The notes: a model not told the origin generated them from the letters alone. A stretch of 64,000 bases of DNA from Streptomyces sp. SS1-1 (GCF_008973465.1 NZ_WBXN01000004.1:4566501-4630500); one strand, 5' to 3'. Positions 16,087 through 23,410 are shown, counted from the stretch's first letter. Translations and numbers: made by a program.

Positions 16087-16800
16087 ATGACCGGCATTCC
16101 GGCGCACGAGGCGCTGCGGATCGTGGTGGCGGACGACGACCCCGCCGCGCGGGCCCGCCTGACCGCCCTGCTGTCCGGCCACCCCGGCCTGCGGATCGTG
16201 GCGGAGGCGTCCGACGGCCACGAGGCCCAGGAGGCGGCCCGCCGCCACCACCCTGACGCGACGGTGCCGGACGCGCGCCTGCCAGGCATGGACCTGCCGC
16301 AACTGGCCCTGTCGACCCCGGTGTTGGTGCTGACGTACGCCGACGAACCGGAGGCGGCCCGCGAGGCGCTGCGCCGGGGCGCCCACGGCTACCTGCTGCA
16401 CGGCGAGTTCACGGCGGACGAACTGGTCGCGGCCGTACGGGAGGTGAGGCGGGGCAGGGCCCCGCTGACCCCCTCGGTCGCCGCGATGCTCGCGCAAGCA
16501 AACGCCGAACGCGGCGTCCGGGCCGGGAGTTTGTCGGAACCGCTTTCGCAAGTGCAACCATCTGTGGCACAGTCGTCGTACCGGTCACGGTTCCGACTGA
16601 GCAGGAGGGAGGCGGAGATCATGGACCTCATCGCGTCGGGGATGAACAACCAGCAGATCGCCGCCACCTGTTTCATCACCGAAAAGACGGTCAAGAACCA
16701 CATCAACCGCATCTTCGCCAAACTTCACAGCACCAACCGGGCGGAGGCCGCAGCCAAGTGGCGTGGTGGGAAGCCCGGTTCACCGTCAGGACGGAGCTGA
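16087..16800 (+). CDS. LuxR/NarL-type response regulator with atypical receiver, inside the Tad locus
   Basis: The protein has 237 residues. The receiver (about 8-125) has the acidic patch VVADDDPA and a candidate phospho-acceptor Asp in VPDARLPGMDL. The Thr in VLVLTY is kept. The usual Lys of the last strand is replaced by His (GYLLHGE), and residues around the acceptor are unusual. A linker follows, then a LuxR-type helix-turn-helix (about 172-225: RLSRREAEIMDLIASGMNNQ to TEKTVKNHINRIFAKL). It is cotranscribed with tadC, and the Flp pilin gene begins 133 bp downstream, so it probably controls pilin expression. No histidine kinase is adjacent, and control may not involve phosphorylation. Confidence 0.88.
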   Translation: MTGIPAHEALRIVVADDDPAARARLTALLSGHPGLRIVAEASDGHEAQEAARRHHPDATVPDARLPGMDLPQLALSTPVLVLTYADEPEAAREALRRGAHGYLLHGEFTADELVAAVREVRRGRAPLTPSVAAMLAQANAERGVRAGSLSEPLSQVQPSVAQSSYRSRFRLSRREAEIMDLIASGMNNQQIAATCFITEKTVKNHINRIFAKLHSTNRAEAAAKWRGGKPGSPSGRS

Positions 16801-16933
16801 GGGGCGATGACGCGACGACTGTTTTCGGTCATGGCGTGGAATTGGGCCCAAGGGCCCTCTGGCATTCCGGCCGTTCCCGCCTACGTTTCTCCCCAGAGCG
16901 CTCAACGATCGCCGTACACCGGAGGGGACCCCC

Positions 16934-17131
16934 ATGAGCAACTGGATCAACGCGACCGCCGCGTACCTGCGCTCCCGCACCGCACGGGACGACAGGGGAC
17001 AGACGGCGGTGGAGTACCTGGGCATCATCGCGGTGGTGGTGGCGATCGTGCTGGCGATCACCGGGACGGACATCGGCAGCACCATTTACGACGCGATCAC
17101 CGAGCAGATCGCCGAGGTCACGGGCGGCTGA
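16934..17131 (+). CDS. flp: Flp-family major pilin (prepilin)
   Basis: The protein has 65 residues. A basic 22-residue leader ends at Gly22, followed by QTAVEYLGIIAVVVAIVLAI, with Glu at mature position 5 and Tyr after it, the hallmark of Flp pilins. The mature chain is only about 43 residues. It should be processed by a prepilin peptidase, whose gene is not in this window, and polymerised by TadA/B/C. The ATG has GGAGGGG 6 nt upstream, one of the stronger Shine-Dalgarno sequences in the locus, fitting a major structural protein. A 133-bp gap precedes it and probably holds its own promoter. The stop overlaps the apparent CTG start of the next gene. Confidence 0.92.
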   Translation: MSNWINATAAYLRSRTARDDRGQTAVEYLGIIAVVVAIVLAITGTDIGSTIYDAITEQIAEVTGG

Positions 17132-17745
17132 GGCAGACACGCGGGGTCGGCGACGCGGGGCAGGCGTTCCCCCTCTACATCACGGTGGTGGGGGGCCTGC
17201 TCCTGCTTGCGTTCGTGTACCTGGCGGTGGGCCAGGCGGCAGCGAACCGGAACGGCGCCCAGACCGCGGCCGACGCCGCTGCCCTCGCGGCGGCCCTGGA
17301 CACCCGGGACAAACTCACGGACGACTGGCTGGAGAACGTCCTCGACCCCGAGAAGTGGCAGGACATCTTCGACGGCGTCGGTTCTCCCCTCGACGGGTGC
17401 GGACGAGCGCAGGAACTCGCGGCCGAGAACAACGCCACCGCGTTCTGCACTCCGCTGGCGGGACTGCCTCCGGGCTACCGGGTCGAGGTGAAGACGACGG
17501 AACCCGTGGGCGACTCCATCGTGCCCGGTACCGAGAACGTCCACTCGACGGCGACCGCCACGGCCGTGATCGAGTGGCGGTGCGACTTCGACCTTCCGGG
17601 AGAGGACGCCGACGACGAGGCCCTGCCGGAACTCAGGTGCGACGACGCCGACTGGCAGCTCGACCCGGAGAATCTCGACGACCTCCCAGGCCCCGAGGAC
17701 CTCTTCGACGTGCATCTGACCGACGGGCAAGGCAATGACGAGTGA
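17128..17745 (+). CDS. TadG-like pilus-associated protein, apparent CTG start
   Basis: The protein has about 205 residues. No ATG, GTG or TTG occurs in frame between the flp stop and the conserved region. The only plausible start is CTG at 17128, overlapping the flp stop as CTGA, with GAGG (17114-17117) 10 nt upstream. The leader ends DAGQ, followed by AFPLYITVVGGLLLLAFVYLAVGQ and AANRNGAQTAADAAALAAAL, which is typical of Tad-locus TadG/Rv3654-like proteins. The Glu at mature position 5 is absent (Leu instead). The rest is acidic, extracytoplasmic and has four Cys. The open frame back to 16807 is a shadow of flp. The next gene begins 16 bp later. Confidence 0.75.
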   Translation: MRQTRGVGDAGQAFPLYITVVGGLLLLAFVYLAVGQAAANRNGAQTAADAAALAAALDTRDKLTDDWLENVLDPEKWQDIFDGVGSPLDGCGRAQELAAENNATAFCTPLAGLPPGYRVEVKTTEPVGDSIVPGTENVHSTATATAVIEWRCDFDLPGEDADDEALPELRCDDADWQLDPENLDDLPGPEDLFDVHLTDGQGNDE

Positions 17746-17761
17746 CGAAGGAAGCGGAGTG

Positions 17762-18346
17762 ATGGGCATTCGGTTCTCGGCGAAGGGCCGCAGGGCGCTG
17801 GTCGCGGCCGCGCTCGCGGCCGGTCTGGCCGTCGGTGCGTCCGGTTGTGGCGGAGGAGGGGGCGATGAGGACGGGAAGCCGAAGGCCTCCGCTTCCGCCT
17901 CGCAGAAGGACGACTCCGGGCCGAGCCCTCAGGAAGGCGAGTCGGACACTCCGCTGGCGGAGATGAAGGGGCAGGACGGTCTGCTCCTGCAGATCACCTC
18001 GGCGGTGCGGGACACCGGTGGCTTCCTCACGCTGAACGGCACGCTCAAGAACGACGGCGAGAAGAGTGTCACCGTGCCCTCTCAGGTGCGCGGGAACGAG
18101 ACCGAGATCGTGCGCCACGGCAGGTCGCTCGGCGGTGCCACCCTCGTCGACTCCAAGAGCAAGAAGCGCTACTACGTGCTGCGCGACACCGATGGACGTC
18201 CCCTCACGACCACCGGGTTCTCGATCCTGAAGTCCGGCGAGAGCCTGGCCGTGTTCATGCAGTTCCCGGCGCCGCCCGCCGACACGGCCGAGGTCGTCTT
18301 CCAGCTCCCCACCTTCGCCTCCGCCACCATCCAGATCTCCGGATGA
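17762..18346 (+). CDS. Putative lipoprotein of the Tad locus
   Basis: The protein has 194 residues. A signal peptide (RRALVAAALAAGLAVGASGC) ends in the lipobox ASGC, so it should be lipid-anchored to the outer face of the membrane. A Gly/Asp and Ser/Pro-rich linker follows, then one beta-rich domain with GGFLTLNGTLKNDGEKSVTV, similar in layout to immunoglobulin-like or DUF4352-type lipoprotein domains. I chose ATG 17762 because GGAAGCGGAG lies just before it; an earlier in-frame ATG at 17735 would overlap the previous gene. It is followed after 7 bp by the OmpA-like gene and is likely in the same transcript. Function unknown; a role in anchoring the pilus in the wall is possible. Confidence 0.8.
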   Translation: MGIRFSAKGRRALVAAALAAGLAVGASGCGGGGGDEDGKPKASASASQKDDSGPSPQEGESDTPLAEMKGQDGLLLQITSAVRDTGGFLTLNGTLKNDGEKSVTVPSQVRGNETEIVRHGRSLGGATLVDSKSKKRYYVLRDTDGRPLTTTGFSILKSGESLAVFMQFPAPPADTAEVVFQLPTFASATIQISG

Positions 18347-18353
18347 GCCGCCC

Positions 18354-18974
18354 ATGACCCGCCTCCCTCTCACCCTGACCGCGGTCGGCGTCATGATCGC
18401 CGCCAACCTCCTGACCGCCACGACCGCCGAGGCCGACGACGACCCCGTCGTGCCGCCCGGCACCGAGGCGTCCGCCGCCGCGCCCGTGGAGGTCGACGCC
18501 AACGACCCGGATCTCAAGCTGCCCGAGGGCGCCACCCTCGCCGCCGCCAAGGTGCTGGACATCAAGCAGGTCGTCGAGGACCAGGCCGGCGAGGAGCGCC
18601 GCGAGGACACCAACGCCGACGTGAAGTTCGCGCTCCAGGCGGAGGTGCTGTTCCCCAAGGACAGCGCGAAACTCACCGGCGAGGCCAAGGCCCGTATCGC
18701 CGCCATCGCCGAGGAGATCGGCAAGCAGAACGCCACCCGCATCCGCGTCTTCGGCTTCACCGACAACCTGGGCTCCGCGGCCCACGGCGACGTCCTGTCC
18801 CGCAAGCGTGCCAACGCCGTACAGGGCGTCCTGGAGGCCGAGCTGGACGACTCCACGATCACCTACGAGGTCCGCGGCTACGGCGAGCAGTACCCCATCT
18901 CCTCCAACGCCACCGAGGCCGGCCGCAAGAAGAACCGCAGGGTCGAGGTCTCCTTCCCCCGCACGGGGGGCTGA
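18354..18974 (+). CDS. Secreted OmpA-like peptidoglycan-binding protein
   Basis: The protein has 206 residues. A signal peptide (LTLTAVGVMIAANLLTATTAEA) is followed by an acidic linker. Residues about 85-205 are an OmpA C-terminal domain: LQAEVLFPKDSAKLTGEAKA, the ligand-binding GFTDNLGSAAHGDVLSRKRA and the closing KKNRRVEVSFP. These domains bind the diaminopimelate of peptidoglycan. In an organism without an outer membrane it may fix the pilus system or the neighbouring lipoprotein to the wall. It is the last gene of the Tad run. Its stop (18972-18974) directly abuts the stop of the convergent DUF192 gene, with no base between. Confidence 0.87.
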   Translation: MTRLPLTLTAVGVMIAANLLTATTAEADDDPVVPPGTEASAAAPVEVDANDPDLKLPEGATLAAAKVLDIKQVVEDQAGEERREDTNADVKFALQAEVLFPKDSAKLTGEAKARIAAIAEEIGKQNATRIRVFGFTDNLGSAAHGDVLSRKRANAVQGVLEAELDDSTITYEVRGYGEQYPISSNATEAGRKKNRRVEVSFPRTGG

Positions 18975-19340
18975 TCAGTCCGTCACCACACCGACCGTCA
19001 CCCCCACCCGCACCCCCCACCCCGCCATCGCCCCCGCCTCCGACTCCAGGACGTGGCGGGAGCGGAGGCGGGGGAGCCCCAGGCGGTTCGGGGGCATCGT
19101 GCGGACGGCGAGGACGCGCAGGTGCCGGTCGAGGTAGGCGACGTCGATCGGCATCCGCATCCGCACCGTGTGCACGCTGCCGGCCGGCGTGAGCAGCATC
19201 GCCCCGTCGATCGCGTCCCGCCCCAGCAGCCCCTTCGTCCGGGCCCGGTAGGACGCGGCGATCTCCAGCGGCACCGCCACCTCGCCCCGTTCCCCGTGGA
19301 CGACCAGCGTGCCCCGTCCGTCCTGCCACCGCCGAGCCAT
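18975..19340 (-). CDS. DUF192 family protein
   Basis: The protein has 121 residues. It shows the DUF192 pattern: ASYRARTKGLLGRDAIDGAM near residue 35, then HTVRMRMPIDVAYLD and LRVLAVRTMPPNRLG. The family forms a small beta-barrel of unknown function, often secreted; here no signal peptide is visible, so this copy is probably cytoplasmic. In Streptomyces a similar gene often follows pilus genes, but here it lies on the opposite strand and converges with the OmpA-like gene. The start at 19340 is the only ATG before the conserved part. Confidence 0.82.
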   Translation of the reverse strand: MARRWQDGRGTLVVHGERGEVAVPLEIAASYRARTKGLLGRDAIDGAMLLTPAGSVHTVRMRMPIDVAYLDRHLRVLAVRTMPPNRLGLPRLRSRHVLESEAGAMAGWGVRVGVTVGVVTD

Positions 19341-19407
19341 CGCGGCCCCTCCCGCCCTCGCCGATATCGCGTTGTCCTGGCCGTGCTACCCGGGTAGGAA
19401 AGATCCC

Positions 19408-20286
19408 ATGACTGGACTCGGCGTGGTGTTCCGTCCCCAACTCGCCCCCGAACGGCTGCGTTCCGTCGCCGAGGCCGCCGACGCGGCGGGGCTGGAGGAG
19501 CTGTGGCTCTGGGAGGACTGCTTCCGTGAGGGAGGTGTCTCCACCGCCGCGGCCGCCCTCGCGTGGACCGGGCGGGTGAAGGTCGGCGTCGGCCTGCTGC
19601 CCGTGCCGCTGCGCAACGTCGCGCTCACCGCGATGGAGGCCGCCTCCCTGCACCGCATGTTCCCGGGCCGGCCCCTCCTCGCCCTCGGACACGGCGTGCA
19701 GGACTGGATGGGCCAGGTCGGCGCCCGCGCCGAGTCGCCGGTGACCCTGCTGCGGGAGCATCTCGACGCGCTGCGGGCCCTGTTGCGCGGGGAACGCCTC
19801 ACCGTCGAGGGGCGGTACGTCCGGCTGGACGACGTGGCCCTGGACTGGCCGCCGGACGGGCCGGCACCGGTCCTCGCCGGGGTGACCGGTCCCCGCTCGC
19901 TGCGGCTGTCCGGTGCCTCGGCCGACGGCACGCTGCTCACCGCCTCCACGCCGCCGGACGGCGTACGCCGGGCCCGGCGGCTCATCGACGAGGGGCGGAG
20001 CGCGGCCGGGCGCACCGACGCCGGGCCGCACCCGGTCACCGTCTATCTGCTCGCCGCCACCGGCCCCGACGGCCCCGAGCGCGTACAGGCCGAACTGGCC
20101 GCGGAAGGGGTCGCCTTCGTGCCCGGCCTCGGAGCGGCCGGAGACGCGGCCGCCGTCGCCGCGGCCGTACGGCGGTTCGCGGAGGCCGGGGCGGACACCG
20201 TGGTCCTGCAGCCGACGGGCGACGAGCCGGACCCGGAGGGGTTCGTCCGGTTCGTCGCCGGGGAGGTCCGCCCGCTGGTCCCCTGA
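19408..20286 (+). CDS. LLM-class (luciferase-like) probable F420-dependent oxidoreductase
   Basis: The protein has 292 residues. The N-terminus (GVVFRPQLAPERLRSVAEAA, then GLEELWLWEDCF) and the segments VKVGVGLLPVPLRNVALTAM and GRPLLALGHGVQDWMGQVG are typical of the bacterial luciferase-like TIM barrel that uses F420 or flavin. The barrel continues through PVLAGVTGPRSLRLSG and ends near LQPTGDEPDPEGF. Substrate unknown. ATG 19408 was chosen because the conserved barrel begins directly there; an ORF start at 19309 lies inside the divergent DUF192 gene. It is convergent with DinB, with stops 20 bp apart. Confidence 0.85.
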   Translation: MTGLGVVFRPQLAPERLRSVAEAADAAGLEELWLWEDCFREGGVSTAAAALAWTGRVKVGVGLLPVPLRNVALTAMEAASLHRMFPGRPLLALGHGVQDWMGQVGARAESPVTLLREHLDALRALLRGERLTVEGRYVRLDDVALDWPPDGPAPVLAGVTGPRSLRLSGASADGTLLTASTPPDGVRRARRLIDEGRSAAGRTDAGPHPVTVYLLAATGPDGPERVQAELAAEGVAFVPGLGAAGDAAAVAAAVRRFAEAGADTVVLQPTGDEPDPEGFVRFVAGEVRPLVP

Positions 20287-20305
20287 TCCGGCGGCCGGGC
20301 GGGCG

Positions 20306-20812
20306 TCAGCCGGGCCGCCGCGTGCCCGTCGCCCCGTCGATCAGCTCGCGCACGATGTCCATGTGACCGGCGTGCCGTGCCGTCTCCTCGATCATGTGGA
20401 CCAGCACCCAGCGCAGGGACACGTCGATGTCCCGCCAGTCCGGCCGGCCCCGCTCGTCCAGGGACCGGCTGTCGATCACACGGTCGGCGGCGGCCCGCGC
20501 CCGGCCGTAGAAGTCGACGATCTGCCGGGTCGTCTCGCCCTGGTCGGCCCGCATGTCCTCGTCGCTGTACGGGTCGAACCACAGCGGTTCCACCTCACCG
20601 CCGAAGCTCGCGACGAACCAGCCGTACTCGACGGAGGCGAGGTGCTTGACCAGCCCCAGCAGGCTCGTGCCCGACGGTGTCATCGGGCGGCGCAGCGCCT
20701 CGTCGTCCAGCCCCTCCAGCTTCCACGACACCGCGTCCCGGTGCCGGTCCAGGCTCTCGCGGAGCAAGGCCTTCTCGTCCGCCGTGTACGCCGGCCGCGT
20801 CGGGTTCGTCAT
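20306..20812 (-). CDS. DinB-family protein (DUF664 type)
   Basis: The protein has 168 residues and forms a four-helix bundle. Candidate metal ligands are in GLVKHLASVEYGWF (His near residue 55) and in EETARHAGHMDIVRE (two His near residue 145). This DUF664-type DinB group includes mycothiol- or bacillithiol-linked transferases, and many members have no known role. ATG 20812 is preferred to an in-frame upstream codon at 20842, which would add 10 residues and cut into the promoter region. It is divergent from the methyltransferase at 20863, with 50 bp between starts. Confidence 0.87.
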   Translation of the reverse strand: MTNPTRPAYTADEKALLRESLDRHRDAVSWKLEGLDDEALRRPMTPSGTSLLGLVKHLASVEYGWFVASFGGEVEPLWFDPYSDEDMRADQGETTRQIVDFYGRARAAADRVIDSRSLDERGRPDWRDIDVSLRWVLVHMIEETARHAGHMDIVRELIDGATGTRRPG

Positions 20813-20862
20813 GGGGCGGAAATTATCAGCGGCCACCGACACCGCCCTGCGACCATGCCCGG

Positions 20863-21648
20863 ATGGGACAGCGCAGCAGGTCGTTCGAGGAACTCGTCGC
20901 GGAGGGCGCCGCCGTGCCCACCGAGGGCTGGGACTTCTCCTGGTTCGAGGGGCGGGCCACGGAGGAGCGGCCGAGCTGGGGGTACGCGGTGTCGCTGGCC
21001 GGCCGCCTGGCCGCCGCCACCGCCGCGCTCGATCTGCAGACCGGGGGAGGGGAGGTCCTCGCCTTCGCCCTCGGACGGGCGCCCGAGGCGCCGGTGCTCA
21101 CCGTCGCCACGGAGGGCTGGCCGCCGAACGTCACCGAGGCCACCGCGCTGCTCGCCCCGCGCGGGGTCGCCGTCGTCGCCGTACCGGAGGACGCGCCGCT
21201 GCCGTTCGCCGACGCGGCCTTCGACCTGGTGTCGAGCCGGCACCCGGTCCGGGCCCCCTGGGCGGAGATCGCCCGGGTGCTGCGGCCCGGCGGCACCTAC
21301 TTCGCCCAGCACGTCGGCCCGCGCAGCGTCTTCGAGCTGGTCGAGCACTTCCTCGGCCCGCAGCCGGACGAGGTGCGCGACGCGCGGCACCCGGACCGGG
21401 AACGCGCGGAGGCGGAGGCCGCGGGGCTGGAGATCGCCCAACTGCGCGCCGAGACCCTGCGGGTGGAGTTCCACGACATCGCGGCGGTCGTCCACTTCCT
21501 GCGCAAGGTGGTGTGGATGGTGCCGGGCTTCACCGTGGAGGCGTACCGCCCCCGGCTGCGCGCCCTGCACGAGCGGATCGAGGCCGAGGGCCCCTTCGTG
21601 GCCCACAGCACCCGCCATCTCTTCGTCGCGCACAAGCCGGGCGGTTGA
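20863..21648 (+). CDS. Class I SAM-dependent methyltransferase
   Basis: The protein has 261 residues. The SAM-binding region is somewhat degenerate but recognisable: ALDLQTGGGEVLAFAL in motif I, then APVLTVATEGW, PLPFADAAFDLVSSRHPV (motif post II, as in UbiE-like enzymes) and EIARVLRPGGTYFAQHVG (motif III). The C-terminal part carries substrate-specific helices. It acts in the cytoplasm; the substrate is unknown. Start ATG 20863 has no strong Shine-Dalgarno, but the conserved sequence begins here. It shares a short divergent promoter region with the DinB gene. Confidence 0.85.
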   Translation: MGQRSRSFEELVAEGAAVPTEGWDFSWFEGRATEERPSWGYAVSLAGRLAAATAALDLQTGGGEVLAFALGRAPEAPVLTVATEGWPPNVTEATALLAPRGVAVVAVPEDAPLPFADAAFDLVSSRHPVRAPWAEIARVLRPGGTYFAQHVGPRSVFELVEHFLGPQPDEVRDARHPDRERAEAEAAGLEIAQLRAETLRVEFHDIAAVVHFLRKVVWMVPGFTVEAYRPRLRALHERIEAEGPFVAHSTRHLFVAHKPGG

Positions 21649-21737
21649 GGGCCGGAGCTTGAGACGGTCGCCTCGCGGTCAAATGGTGCAAATCGTGCAT
21701 TCGGGGGTTCGGGAGCGTTTGTGGCCTCCATATCCAA

Positions 21738-21764
21738 GGAACCCTCACCTTTTCCACATCGTTA
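21738..21764 (+). promoter_or_regulatory. Candidate ECF sigma promoter GGAAC-N17-CGTTA
   Basis: GGAAC at 21738-21742 and CGTTA at 21760-21764 are separated by 17 bp, the geometry of many ECF sigma promoters. Transcription would start near 21770 and run toward the terminator at 22180-22214 and uppS. Which sigma factor would use it cannot be told from sequence. Confidence 0.4.
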
Positions 21765-22127
21765 TGGGGGTCGGCTCGCTTTCCGTGCGGCTCTCACGTA
21801 AGTTCGGACCAAGGCAATTCGCGTAAGCAAAGCTGCGCGGTGGCACCGCGCGGCGGAGGGGGCTGCGCGGTGCCCTGCCCTGCTGCGACCCGCCACCGGC
21901 AGGCCCCTCGCCGCGTCAAGCGGACGTTCGCGGCCGGGGTCACCCCTGGGAGGGACGACCCCCCGGACGGCCGAGCGGCGCACACAACCGGCCAAACCCG
22001 CCATTACCGGCCATGCGGTCCACGTTCTCCCTGGTCAGAGGCGTGTGCCTCGGCGGAGCGCCGCCCCGAGGGATCGTTTTCCCTCTCATCCGGCCGTCGC
22101 CGGGCGACTCCGGAGCGTAGTTGTCTC

Positions 22128-22220
22128 GCGCCGATGCACGCAGCATCACTTACGAAGGGTTATGGTGGAAACCCCCCCTCGGGCCGGTCCGTCTCCCCCC
22201 CACGGACCGGCCCGTTTTCT
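22128..22220 (+). ncRNA. Candidate small RNA with C-rich loop and intrinsic terminator
   Basis: About 90 nt upstream of the end of a perfect terminator lies a GTAGTTGT sequence (22115-22122) that could be a -10 box, giving a short transcript of roughly 22128-22220. The transcript would contain one exposed C-run at 22172-22178 and a second in the terminator loop. Actinobacterial 6C-type small RNAs are known for runs of six or more C in or near hairpin loops and for similar length, so a relation is possible, but I cannot confirm the covariance pattern. It may also be a leader attenuator of uppS. Confidence 0.3.
22180..22214 (+). terminator. Perfect 13-bp hairpin with T-tract, upstream of uppS
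   Basis: The arms CGGGCCGGTCCGT (22180-22192) and ACGGACCGGCCCG (22202-22214) pair perfectly around a 9-nt, C-rich loop, followed directly by TTTTCT. This is a textbook intrinsic terminator in the plus direction. No protein gene precedes it for more than 500 bp. Confidence 0.85.
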
Positions 22221-22312
22221 GTTCCCGGGCCATCCCCCGGAACGCGCCCGCGCCGAACCCCGGTACGCTCCATGCGCGGGGACCGCATCCGTACGGAGGG
22301 GCTGACAATCAC

Positions 22313-23086
22313 GTGAACCTGCGCGACATGCTGCGCGGCCTGCTGGTCAGGCTGTACGCGCGCCGGGTGGAAGGCCACCTGGACCACGCTCAGGTGCCCA
22401 AGCACATCGGCGTGATCATGGACGGCAACCGGCGCTGGGCCAAGGCAGCGGGCTCCTCCACCGTGCACGGACACCGGGCCGGCGCCGAGAAGATCGAGGA
22501 ATTCCTCGGCTGGTGCACCGAGACGGACGTCGAGGTCGTCACCCTCTGGCTGCTGTCGACGGACAACTTCGACCGCCCCCAGGAAGAACTCGTCCCCCTG
22601 CTCGGCATCATCGAGGACGTCGTCCGCACCCTCGCCGCCGACGGCCGCTGGCGCGTGCACCACGTCGGCACGCCGGACCTGCTCCCCGGCCCCATGCAGA
22701 CCACGCTGAAGGAGGCCGAGGAGGCCACCGCCCACGTCGACGGAATACTGGTCAACGTGGCCATCGGATACGGCGGCCGGCAGGAGATCGCCGACGCCGT
22801 GCGCTCGATGATCACCGAGGCGCACGACAAGGGCACCTCCATGGAGGAGCTCGCCGAGTCCGTCAGCGTCGACCTCATCGGCCGTCACCTCTACACCGGC
22901 GACCAGCCCGACCCCGACCTCGTGATCCGCACCAGCGGTGAACAACGGCTGTCCGGTTTCATGCTGTGGCAGACGGCCCACTCGGAGTACTACTTCTGTG
23001 AGGTCTTCTGGCCGGCCTTCCGCAAGGTCGACTTCCTGCGTGCCCTGCGTGACTACGCCGCACGGCACCGCCGCTACGGCGGCTGA
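22313..23086 (+). CDS. uppS: Isoprenyl transferase (cis-prenyl diphosphate synthase, UppS family)
   Basis: The protein has 257 residues. It builds the long-chain polyprenyl diphosphate carrier for peptidoglycan and other wall polymers by adding isopentenyl diphosphate in cis. Diagnostic motifs: HIGVIMDGNRRWAK (catalytic Asp in MDGNRRWA), the His/Arg of HGHRAG, LWLLSTDNFDRP, and the C-terminal PDLVIRTSGEQRLSGFMLWQ with SEYYF. I chose GTG 22313 because GGAGGGG lies about 10 nt before it; an ATG at 22328 is an alternative. Its promoter is probably the TACGCT box at 22264-22269, downstream of the strong terminator. A hairpin at 23094-23113 ends the unit. Confidence 0.95.
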   Translation: MNLRDMLRGLLVRLYARRVEGHLDHAQVPKHIGVIMDGNRRWAKAAGSSTVHGHRAGAEKIEEFLGWCTETDVEVVTLWLLSTDNFDRPQEELVPLLGIIEDVVRTLAADGRWRVHHVGTPDLLPGPMQTTLKEAEEATAHVDGILVNVAIGYGGRQEIADAVRSMITEAHDKGTSMEELAESVSVDLIGRHLYTGDQPDPDLVIRTSGEQRLSGFMLWQTAHSEYYFCEVFWPAFRKVDFLRALRDYAARHRRYGG

Positions 23087-23410
23087 CACCGCACCCCGCC
23101 CAGGCGGGCGGGGACGGACGTTCACGAGGAGTTCACGGGCGCGCCGTCGTACCCGTCGGCATGGCAGCGGGTGTTCGAGGGCATAGACCAAGCAGGTCGA
23201 TGCCCGAACCACGGGTGTCGGATCTCAGCGGACGGCGCCGGAGCCGTCCGCCCGGGAGGCCCGTTTGCACCAGCCCTACCGTGCGGTGACGGCACGGAAG
23301 AAGCAGTGGAGGGCCGGTTTCCGGCCCGTGCGGGGCGTGCGCCGCGGCCGACGACCGGTCCAGCTCCACTCCGTCGCTCCCCGACCTCATCCGAGGGGGT
23401 ACGTCCTTCC
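23087..23410. other. 324-bp region between uppS and the PhoH-like gene
   Basis: No gene is identified. It contains the uppS terminator (23094-23113) and a short GGGCCGG-TTT-CCGGCCC hairpin near 23313. The reading frame of the downstream gene stays open across most of this stretch from 23171, so a longer N-terminus cannot be excluded. In mycobacteria, PhoH2 genes are preceded by a small antitoxin frame; I see no convincing equivalent here. Confidence 0.5.
23094..23113 (+). terminator. Hairpin downstream of uppS
   Basis: CCCCGCCC (23094-23101) pairs with GGGCGGGG (23106-23113) around a 4-nt loop, 8 bp after the uppS stop. There is no T-tract, which is common for Streptomyces terminators. Confidence 0.6.

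Larger units (their letters stand above)
21649..22312. other. 664-bp region without a convincing protein gene
   Basis: No convincing coding frame is seen on either strand. The region holds an ECF-type promoter candidate (21738-21764), a short hairpin GCGCGGT-GGC-ACCGCGC (21835-21851), a C-rich segment ending in a perfect 13-bp terminator hairpin (22180-22214), and, after the terminator, the promoter of uppS with a -10-like TACGCT at 22264-22269. A terminator with no gene in front of it suggests a noncoding transcript or an attenuated leader. Confidence 0.6.

Noticed and set aside
16807..17127. N-terminal extension of the TadG-like gene to an ATG at 16807
   Set aside because: This part overlaps flp in another frame and the intergenic region, and has no protein-like pattern.
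21840..22316. A 158-residue open frame in the gap before uppS
   Set aside because: It runs through the terminator hairpin, has no Shine-Dalgarno, and its composition is not protein-like.
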